Shown: one piece after another, positions 57,480 to 64,000 of the stretch
Position numbering within the stretch: position 1 is the stretch's first letter
Layout: each line of letters starts with the position of its first letter
Assembly (NCBI RefSeq): GCF_014633365.1
Contig: NC_068339.1
Location: 32,621,316 to 32,685,315, forward strand
Length of the DNA: 64,000 nucleotides
Source of the DNA: Diospyros lotus
Taxonomy: Eukaryota > Streptophyta > Magnoliopsida > Ericales > Ebenaceae
Direction: 5' to 3'
Program-made: the position numbers and the translations under genes
Notes under the pieces: model-generated
What the model saw: only the letters and a program-made list of their open reading frames with translations
What the model was told of the DNA's origin: nothing
Databases searched by the model: none

Positions 57480-57700
57480 GCTCAAAGAAGTGTGGCTTGC
57501 CTCATGCAGATACGGGGTCTCTTATAGGGCTGTGGAAGTCACCATTCCAACAACTACACTTGGCTCGAGACGTGCCACAAGTGCAGGGTCACGTCTGGCG
57601 TCTCCTTTTTCAACGTTCGGTGTTTCTTTTCAACGTTCCGCGTCTCCTTTTCCTTTATAGGGAAGTGTGTCATTTCCTTTATAGGGCAGTGTGATTGCTC
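57480..57700 (-). promoter_or_regulatory. Promoter-like segment upstream of the post-pol ORFs
   Basis: The element strand has GCCCTATAAGAGACC (TATA-like, at 57530-57516) about 150 bases before the 146-residue ORF. Upstream are two CCCTATAAAGGAAA units (near 57660 and 57685), two AACGTTGAAAA units, and ACGTG/GCACGT-type words. This block is richer in GC than the flanking AT-rich DNA and has no ORF of its own on that strand. Its layout looks like a plant or pararetrovirus-like core promoter with a leader (CTCAGTCTTCTCTC). It may drive the cargo ORFs separately from the LTR. Confidence 0.5.
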
Positions 57701-57884
57701 TGCCCAAAAAATAAATAAATAGTTGTCATCGGCGTTGAGTTTGTCTCCTTCTTATATTTTTATATATATATATATTAAGAAAATAAAGTTTTTATTTTAT
57801 TATATATTTTTTTAATAATAATTTTTTTTTGAAGGGGCCTCATAAAATCAAAATCACATATACCACACAAAACAACAATTCCCA

Positions 57885-57906
57885 CCTTACCCCCCAACTT
57901 GAATTG
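57885..57906 (-). promoter_or_regulatory. Internal polypurine-like tract after pol
   Basis: On the element strand the sequence is TCAAGTTGGGGGGTAAGG, almost the same as the true polypurine tract next to the 3' LTR. It lies 200 bases after the gag-pol stop. It may be the ancestral pre-LTR tract left behind when the cargo segment was acquired, or a second plus-strand primer. Confidence 0.6.
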
Positions 57907-58108
57907 CGTATTGTCCTCAATCGACAATAATAGAAAAGATAGAGGATAGACATACCTGGCGGTCATCGATGCATGAATATGTGATGTTTTCTTCACCCTG
58001 AATAGCTACAGGGGTTGTTATTAATGTCCTGGACCTAAAGACATCCATTTAACCTAAATGGAAAGGTGGTCTTTTAACGTCAGATTCCCAGACGATACGA
58101 AACCTCTT

Positions 58109-61100
58109 TTACTCATTTAATGGTGGATCCCCTAAATCCACACTTCCTTCGTCTTCCTCATAACTATACTGATAAGGTTTCAACCTATGACCATTGACCT
58201 TAAGGCATTGCCCTGACTCTTGATTTTCAATTTCGAAAGCCCCATATTCCGAGATGGACTTGATTATGAAGGGGCCAACCCATCTTGATTTTAATTTTCC
58301 TGGGAATAAATGCAATCGAGAATCATACAAAAGTACCTGTTGCCCGACATGAAAGCTTTTCCTAATGATGCGTCGGTCATGCAACTCTTTCATGCGAAGC
58401 TTAGCCAGTCGTGCATTTTCAAATGCATCTTTTCTTATTTCATCAAGCTCATTTAATTGGAGCTTCCTAGAGAAGCCTGCTTCGGTCAAACTTTTGTTGA
58501 TTCTTTGAATTGCCCAATATGCTCTATGTTCAATTTCCACAGGAAGATGACAAGGTTTACCATACACTAATCTATATGGAGACATTCCCAAGATCGTTTT
58601 ATATGCAGTCCTATATGCCCAAAGAGCGTTTACTAATCTCAAAGACCAATCTTTGCGATTGGTGGCAACGGTCTTTTCTAAGATATGTTTAATCTCCCTA
58701 TTAGCTAGCTCAGCCTGACCACTGGTTTGGGGATGGTACGGCGTGGAAATCTTGTGCAACACACCATATTTTTTCATGAGACCTGCCACGACCTTGTTAC
58801 AAAAATGGGAACCCCCATCACTAATGATCGCTTGTGGCATCCCAAACCGACTAAAAATGTTTTCCCTTAAAAATTTCACCACAATCCTATGGTCATTGCT
58901 CCTTGTCGGGATTGCCTCAACCCATTTGGACACATAGTCAACAGCAAGTAAGATATACTCATGCCCAAACGAACTAACAAATGGACCCATAAAGTCTATA
59001 CCCCAGCAGTCAAAGACTTCTAACACCTGGATTGGTTGTAATGGCATCATGTTTCTCTTGGATAGACTGCCTAGTTTTTGACATCGATCACAACTTGAAC
59101 AAAATCTGTACACATCCTTAAATAATGTTGGCCAATAAAATCCACTTTGTAGAATTTTTGCAACTGTTTTCTTGATGGAAAAATGGCCTCCACAAGCAAG
59201 AGTGTGACAAAAATTTATGACACTTTGTTGTTCATGATTAGGGATGCATCTACGAATGATTTGGTCAGGACAATATTTGAACAGATACGGGTCATCCCAG
59301 AAAAATGTCACCACCTTCCTAAAAAATTTTTCTTTATCTAGTTTGGACCAATAATCTGGGATCTGTCTAGTGACTAGATAATTTGCTATATCAGCGTACC
59401 ATGGAAAGGTGAGTGGTTCAGTTTGAGTGTTTGTTTGAAACAATTGTTCGTCAGGAAAGGAATCTTGGATTGGGTTTTCAAATTGATTAAGATTTTGGCA
59501 TGGTAGACGAGACAAGTGATCGGCTACCACATTTTCTACCCCTTTTTTGTCTATGATCTCGATATGGAATTCTTGTAACAATAAGATCCATCTAAGGAGA
59601 CGGGGTTTTGCATCTTGCTTTGTTAATAAATATTTAAGAGCAGCATGGTCAGTAAAAACAATCACCAGTGACCCCACGAGGTAAGACCGGAATTTGTCTA
59701 GGGCGTAGACAACTGCTAGCAACTCTTTCTCTGTCGTGGTGTAGTTCTTTTGAGCCTCATTAAGAGTTTTGCTAGCGTAATATATCACATAAGGTTTCTT
59801 GTCTTTCCTCTGACCTAACACGGCTCCTATCGCGTAATCACTGGCGTCACACATCAGCTCAAATGGTAGGGACCAATCAGGGGACTGAATGATAGGTGCA
59901 GAAACAAGTGAGTTTTTTAATTTCTCAAAAGCAGCTTGACACTTACTGGTCCACTCAAAGGGCATGTCTAGGACTAAAAGGCGACATAAAGGTTTGGCTA
60001 TGGTACTGAATGAAGCAATAAAGCGCCTATAAAAACCAGCATGGCCAAGAAAAGACCTAACATCCCTCACATTCTTTGGGGCGGGTAATTTTTGAATTAA
60101 TTCAACCTTAAACTGATCGACCTCAATACCCTTAGAAGAAACAATGTGTCCTAAGACACTTCCTTGAGTGACCATGAAGTGGCACTTCTCCCAATTTAGC
60201 ACTAAATGCGTTTCCTTGCACCTCTCTAAGACTCTTTCTAAATTTTTCAGACAACTATTAAAGCTATCTCCATACACTGAGAAGTCATCCATGAAAACTT
60301 CCACCACATTCTCTACCAATTCACTAAAAATGCTCATCACGCATCTTTGAAATGTTGCAGGGGCATTGCATAGACCGAATGGCATTCGTCTGTAAGCAAA
60401 TGTCCCAAATGGACAAGTGAATGTGGTCTTCTCCTGATCTTCTAACGCAATTTCTATTTGATTATACCCAGAGTACCCATCCAAGAAGCAGTAGAAGGCA
60501 TGTCCCGCTATTCTCTCTAAGACTTGATCTAGAAATGGAAGCGGAAAATGATCCTTCCTTGTCACAGAGTTGAGCTTCCTATAATCAATGCACATACGCC
60601 ATCCAGTCTGGATGCGCGTAGGGATGAGCTCATTGTTCTCATTTGCTATCACAGTGACTCCTGACTTCTTAGGTACAACTTGAGTCGGACTGACCCATTT
60701 GGAATCTGAGATGGGGTAGATGATACCTGCATCTAACAGTTTAAGAACCTCTCCCCGGACAACTTCTTTCATGTTCGGGTTCAAACGCCTTTGCATTTGC
60801 CTTACAGGTTTCGCATTTTCCTCTAAGAATATCCTATGGGTGCAGGTGAGGGGGCTAATGCCATGTAGGTCAGAGATAGACCATCCTATAGCTTTTTTGT
60901 GCATTCTGAGGAGATCTAGTAATGCTTCTTCTTGATGCAATTCTAGGCTTGATGAAATCACTACTGGCAAAGACTCCCTTTCACCTAAGAATGCGTACTT
61001 AAGGTGATTCGGCAATGGTTTTCTCTCAAGTTGGGGTGGACGAACCAAAGATGGTGTGGTTTCATTCCCAGGTAATTTCAATGGCTCTAGGCCAAGCATC

Positions 61101-63628
61101 AGTTGTGTGATCACCCTGGCTGACTCAACGTCAGGCTCTATCCCTTTCGAAGTTTGCTTCTCTAATTTATAAATAACCTGCTCATAAAGAGCCTCCTCAA
61201 AGTATTCTTCACTTAAGGTCTGGATTAAATCTACTTCCTCCAATTCCATTTCGTCATTTGGTTGCTTAGTTACCTTGAAAACATTCATCTCCACCGTCAT
61301 ATTCCCAAATGATAGTTTCATGATCCCATTCCTACAATTGATGATTGCATTCGAAGTAGCAAGGAATGGTCTCCCTAGGATAACGGGAATAGGTGACTGA
61401 GGACCCTGGTGGGGCTGGGTATCTAAGACAATAAAGTCCACTGGGAAATAGAATTTGTCCACTTGGATTAGGACATCCTCCACAATCCCACGAGGAACTT
61501 TTACTGATCGGTCAGCCAATTGAAGAGTGACCCTAGTGGGCTTGAGTTCTCCTAACCCTAGTTGCTGATAGACACTGAAAGGCAACAGATTGACACTAGC
61601 CCCTAGGTCAAGAAGTGCTTGGTCGACTTTTTGGCTTGCAATTATGCAAGCAATGGTAGGACATCCTGGGTCCTTGTACTTTGGAGGGGTCTTAAATTGA
61701 AGGATAGCACTTACTTGTTCTGTTAAGAATGCTTTTTCCCGCACATTGATTTTTCTTTTGACTGTACAGAGATCCTTCAAAAACTTAGCATACGAAGGTG
61801 TTTGCTTAATTGCATCCAATAAAGGAATGTTTATCCTTACTTGTTTGAATACTTCGTATATGTCTGCATTTGTTTTATCTCTTTTTGATTGGGTTAATTT
61901 TTGAGGAAAGGGTGGTCGAGGTTCAAATTTGGATCTCTCTTCAACACTCTTCCCTTTTTCCTTTTGCTTTCTCTCTTGCTCTCTTTCTTCCTTCTCAGCT
62001 TTCTTTTTACCCTCTTTACTTCCTTCATTCACTTCCTCATCATTCATTTCATCATGCCCTTGGTCTTTTTTACTAATGGTAGGCCACATTGTCCTAGGGT
62101 CCTTAGGTTTCTCAATTACTTTCCCACTCCTAAGGACAGTGACAGACTGGACTTGTTCATGATTCTCACTAGATGACCCTTCGGCTCTATGGGCTTGACC
62201 TACGGGGTTCGGACTTGGTTGTGAGGGAAACTTTCCTGGTTCTCTAACACTCAAGGTCTGAGTCAACTTAGTTAGCTGACTTCTCATGTCTTCTAGAGCC
62301 CTATTTGTTTGTTCTTGAAACTTGGCTACTTGGGTATTAGTTCCTATTTGACCTTGCATGAATTGTTGTAGGGTGTCCTCTAGAGATCTCTTATGAGGAG
62401 GTTGATATGCACCAGATGACCCTTGGTTTGGTTGGTAAGACTGTGGCTGTGAGGGGAATGGTGCATGGGGTTGGGCGGCAGAATCATTTCTCCATGAAAA
62501 ATTAGGGTGATTACGGGAGTTGGGGTGGTATGTATTGGAATTAGGATTGTACCCTAAGTAGTTCCCACTCTGATTCTGATTCTGATAAGGCCTACCCTCT
62601 GTCTGACGTGGTTGTACTCCAGATGCTTGGCCATAGAGGACCTCTTTAAAAGCAGGAATGGTAGGACAATCTTCTGTCATATGGCCATTCGTCTCACAAA
62701 CCACGCAAAGGACTTCCACCTCATGGACGGCCTTGGTTTTTTTTAACTCTAATTCTTCCATCTTCTTTGTTAATGCTGTTAACCGGGCATTGATGTTATC
62801 ACTTTCACTTATTTGAAATTTTCCTCGAGGTTGTGGACTGACATGCTCTCTTGAGTCTTCCAAAGACAATGGACTTACCTCCCAATTCCTAGTATTCTCA
62901 GCTAAAGTGTCGAAAAAGTGAAAAGCTTCTTCAGGTGTCTTCTCATAAAATTCACCATTGCACATGGTCGACACTAACATCTTAAGGTTAGGGGTTAAGG
63001 CATCATGAAAAAAACTAACCACCCGCCACTGCTCAAAAGCATGATGTGGGCAAGTAAGAAGTAGATCTTTGAAACGATCCCAAGCTTGAGCAAATGACTC
63101 GGTGGGTTTACAAGCAAAGTTCATCATTTGTCTTTGAAGGGATGCTGTCCTATTGGCCGGAAAATATTTCTTTAAAAATTTAGTTTGCATTTCTCTCCAT
63201 GTTCCTATTGATCTCGACTCTAATGTGTTTAACCACATTTTAGCTTTGTCTTTTAATGAAAATGGGAACAATTTTAGCCTCACAGTATCCTCATTGACAT
63301 TCTGATCGACACAAGTGCCGCAGACCTCTTCAAATTCTCTCATGTGAGTGTACGGATTTTCCGAATCCATACCATGAAAAGTAGGTAACATCTGAATGGT
63401 ACCCGGTTTAAAGTTGAATCTATGATGGTTAACTGGAAGTACAATGCAAGAGGGAGTAGTTTGCCTCGGAGGGTGCAAATAGTCCCTGAGAGGTCGAAGC
63501 ATTTCAGCTCCCAAGGGATCTTGATCAACATGATCACCCCCTTGAGCAGACATGTTATCATTTTGTTGAGACATTAGAGATTGTGAATGGACTTCTTGTT
63601 CTAGCACTCTACCTGATCTAAGTCTCAT
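58109..63628 (-). CDS. gag-pol: Athila gag-pol polyprotein, intact
   Basis: This is one open frame of 1839 residues. Gag comes first, with the retrotransposon gag domain at about 85-250 (FPFSLKDKAKMWLNTL, SFAQAWDRFKDLL) and a CCHC knuckle C308-C311-H316-C321. A low-complexity Gln/Pro and Lys/Glu linker follows, then aspartic protease with D674 in LLDLGAS. RT (about 930-1170) has MCIDYRKLN and FMDD (D1114, D1115). RNase H has D1261, E1300, D1327 and D1370. Integrase has H1475, H1482, C1513 and C1516, and the triad D1545, D1604 and E1640 (spacing 35), ending near LKPYQY. There are no stops or frameshifts and every catalytic residue is present, so the element could be active or recently so. No chromodomain is present, as expected for Athila. 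The ATG follows the primer site by about 155 bases. Confidence 0.95.
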   Translation of the reverse strand: MRLRSGRVLEQEVHSQSLMSQQNDNMSAQGGDHVDQDPLGAEMLRPLRDYLHPPRQTTPSCIVLPVNHHRFNFKPGTIQMLPTFHGMDSENPYTHMREFEEVCGTCVDQNVNEDTVRLKLFPFSLKDKAKMWLNTLESRSIGTWREMQTKFLKKYFPANRTASLQRQMMNFACKPTESFAQAWDRFKDLLLTCPHHAFEQWRVVSFFHDALTPNLKMLVSTMCNGEFYEKTPEEAFHFFDTLAENTRNWEVSPLSLEDSREHVSPQPRGKFQISESDNINARLTALTKKMEELELKKTKAVHEVEVLCVVCETNGHMTEDCPTIPAFKEVLYGQASGVQPRQTEGRPYQNQNQSGNYLGYNPNSNTYHPNSRNHPNFSWRNDSAAQPHAPFPSQPQSYQPNQGSSGAYQPPHKRSLEDTLQQFMQGQIGTNTQVAKFQEQTNRALEDMRSQLTKLTQTLSVREPGKFPSQPSPNPVGQAHRAEGSSSENHEQVQSVTVLRSGKVIEKPKDPRTMWPTISKKDQGHDEMNDEEVNEGSKEGKKKAEKEEREQERKQKEKGKSVEERSKFEPRPPFPQKLTQSKRDKTNADIYEVFKQVRINIPLLDAIKQTPSYAKFLKDLCTVKRKINVREKAFLTEQVSAILQFKTPPKYKDPGCPTIACIIASQKVDQALLDLGASVNLLPFSVYQQLGLGELKPTRVTLQLADRSVKVPRGIVEDVLIQVDKFYFPVDFIVLDTQPHQGPQSPIPVILGRPFLATSNAIINCRNGIMKLSFGNMTVEMNVFKVTKQPNDEMELEEVDLIQTLSEEYFEEALYEQVIYKLEKQTSKGIEPDVESARVITQLMLGLEPLKLPGNETTPSLVRPPQLERKPLPNHLKYAFLGERESLPVVISSSLELHQEEALLDLLRMHKKAIGWSISDLHGISPLTCTHRIFLEENAKPVRQMQRRLNPNMKEVVRGEVLKLLDAGIIYPISDSKWVSPTQVVPKKSGVTVIANENNELIPTRIQTGWRMCIDYRKLNSVTRKDHFPLPFLDQVLERIAGHAFYCFLDGYSGYNQIEIALEDQEKTTFTCPFGTFAYRRMPFGLCNAPATFQRCVMSIFSELVENVVEVFMDDFSVYGDSFNSCLKNLERVLERCKETHLVLNWEKCHFMVTQGSVLGHIVSSKGIEVDQFKVELIQKLPAPKNVRDVRSFLGHAGFYRRFIASFSTIAKPLCRLLVLDMPFEWTSKCQAAFEKLKNSLVSAPIIQSPDWSLPFELMCDASDYAIGAVLGQRKDKKPYVIYYASKTLNEAQKNYTTTEKELLAVVYALDKFRSYLVGSLVIVFTDHAALKYLLTKQDAKPRLLRWILLLQEFHIEIIDKKGVENVVADHLSRLPCQNLNQFENPIQDSFPDEQLFQTNTQTEPLTFPWYADIANYLVTRQIPDYWSKLDKEKFFRKVVTFFWDDPYLFKYCPDQIIRRCIPNHEQQSVINFCHTLACGGHFSIKKTVAKILQSGFYWPTLFKDVYRFCSSCDRCQKLGSLSKRNMMPLQPIQVLEVFDCWGIDFMGPFVSSFGHEYILLAVDYVSKWVEAIPTRSNDHRIVVKFLRENIFSRFGMPQAIISDGGSHFCNKVVAGLMKKYGVLHKISTPYHPQTSGQAELANREIKHILEKTVATNRKDWSLRLVNALWAYRTAYKTILGMSPYRLVYGKPCHLPVEIEHRAYWAIQRINKSLTEAGFSRKLQLNELDEIRKDAFENARLAKLRMKELHDRRIIRKSFHVGQQVLLYDSRLHLFPGKLKSRWVGPFIIKSISEYGAFEIENQESGQCLKVNGHRLKPYQYSYEEDEGSVDLGDPPLNE

Positions 63629-63783
63629 ACACTGTTTAGTAACTAAAAGTTACCTAACAAGTTTTTTTTTTTTTTAAGTATATAGATTTTTTTTCTTTAT
63701 CTTTAAAATATTTATTATTTTTTTTGTTTTTTTTTAAAAGTAGTAAAACAACAAAAATAACACACTAAGTTACCAATTAATCT
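63629..63783 (-). other. Athila leader between primer site and gag-pol
   Basis: This short A/T-rich leader has long T runs on the plus strand (63662-63676, 63719-63736). No ORF or structure stands out. Confidence 0.6.
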
Positions 63784-63800
63784 CCCCGGCAACGGCGCCA
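63784..63800 (-). promoter_or_regulatory. Primer-binding site, tRNA-Asp
   Basis: On the element strand the sequence is TGGCGCCGTTGCCGGGG, a perfect complement to the 3' end of plant tRNA-Asp(GUC). It starts 5 bases after the LTR. It is the classic Athila primer site. Confidence 0.93.
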
Positions 63801-63805
63801 AAAAC

Positions 63806-64000
63806 TGACTGCTACGCTACCCTGCACATTTATTTATCAAAACAACAACCAAATTTATCAAACATTAATCCTTTTGTTAAAGCAGGTATAGGGCGATTAT
63901 ACTCGCCAGTGTGCGAGTGTGCGTGTAGTACAATTTTAAATTTATAATTCGGTGAGTCCGAGTCGGTTCACAGGGAGATTATTTTGGATGAAAACAGAAA
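63806..64000 (-). repeat. 5' LTR of the Athila element, partial
   Basis: The 195 bases visible here are identical to 52371-52565. The rest of the LTR and its target duplication lie beyond the window. Confidence 0.95.

Larger units (their letters stand above)
52371..64000 (-). mobile_element. Athila-lineage Ty3/Gypsy retrotransposon with LOG-like cargo (5' LTR cut by window end)
   Basis: In element order (right to left) it has a 5' LTR from 63806 rightwards, a tRNA-Asp primer site, one uninterrupted gag-pol ORF, a 4 kb post-pol region with two ORFs, a polypurine tract and a complete 3' LTR (52371-54105). The 195 visible bases of the 5' LTR are identical to the 3' LTR, so insertion is recent. 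The RT block (RRMPFGLCNAPATFQRC, FMDDFSVYGDSF, HFMVTQGSVLGH) and the Asp primer site are characteristic of Athila. The post-pol region carries a LOG-type enzyme and a cysteine-rich ORF rather than an envelope-like gene. The visible 5 bp flank is CTACA. The other flank lies outside the window. Confidence 0.93.

Overview
The window is nuclear DNA from a flowering plant, probably a eudicot. It is almost entirely nested transposable elements: Ty3/Gypsy Athila, Tat and Tekay/Del lineages, Ty1/Copia, CACTA, Helitron, PIF/Harbinger-like and a Cassandra-type TRIM. I found no resident multi-exon host gene, no tRNA or rRNA gene and no CRISPR array. Most coding traces are broken retroelement genes. The exception is one recent Athila-type element at the right edge.

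Left block (1-24.3 kb). An old Copia-type LTR carrying many AGTCGAC words (321-609, 8415-8480, 23957 to about 24320) is split by two insertions. The first is a CACTA element (610-8414, target duplication ACA). It was itself entered by a Helitron (4133-8247, minus strand) that carries a Tubby-like F-box gene fragment and a second Copia-type LTR. The second insertion is a 15.5 kb Tat-lineage Gypsy element (8482-23956). It has two diverged LTRs, broken gag, RT, RNase H, second RNase H and integrase, an antisense accessory ORF, and two large solo LTRs inside its integrase region (13036-15820; 16624-18826 with target duplication AGGGT).

Middle block (24.3-52.4 kb). A degenerate Copia gag is split by a Harbinger-like element (target duplication TTA) and a solo LTR (28177-30432, target duplication ACAAG). 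Tat gag debris and a truncated LTR follow. Next are the 3' end of one Tekay element on the plus strand (34729-40577, its LTR split by a solo LTR at 36614-39176, target duplication GAAAA) and the 5' two thirds of another Tekay element on the minus strand (40578-47120). The gag of the second contains a 250 bp Cassandra-like LTR with a 5S rRNA-derived region (43331-43580, target duplication CATTG). Minus-strand Copia RT and integrase debris, split by a further solo LTR, leads to the Athila element.

Right block (52371 to the window end). This is an apparently intact Athila-lineage element on the minus strand. The visible 195 bp of its 5' LTR is identical to its 3' LTR. It has a tRNA-Asp primer site and an uninterrupted 1839-residue gag-pol with all catalytic residues. 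In the 4 kb between pol and the 3' LTR, where Athila elements often carry an envelope-like gene, it has two other intact ORFs. One is a full-length, intronless LONELY GUY (LOG) type cytokinin-activating enzyme. The other is a 146-residue basic, cysteine-rich protein whose pattern recalls the nucleic-acid-binding proteins of carlavirus-like plant RNA viruses. A promoter-like segment and a plausible GT-AG intron lie upstream and could express the two ORFs separately. This cargo-carrying retrotransposon is the most interesting thing in the window.
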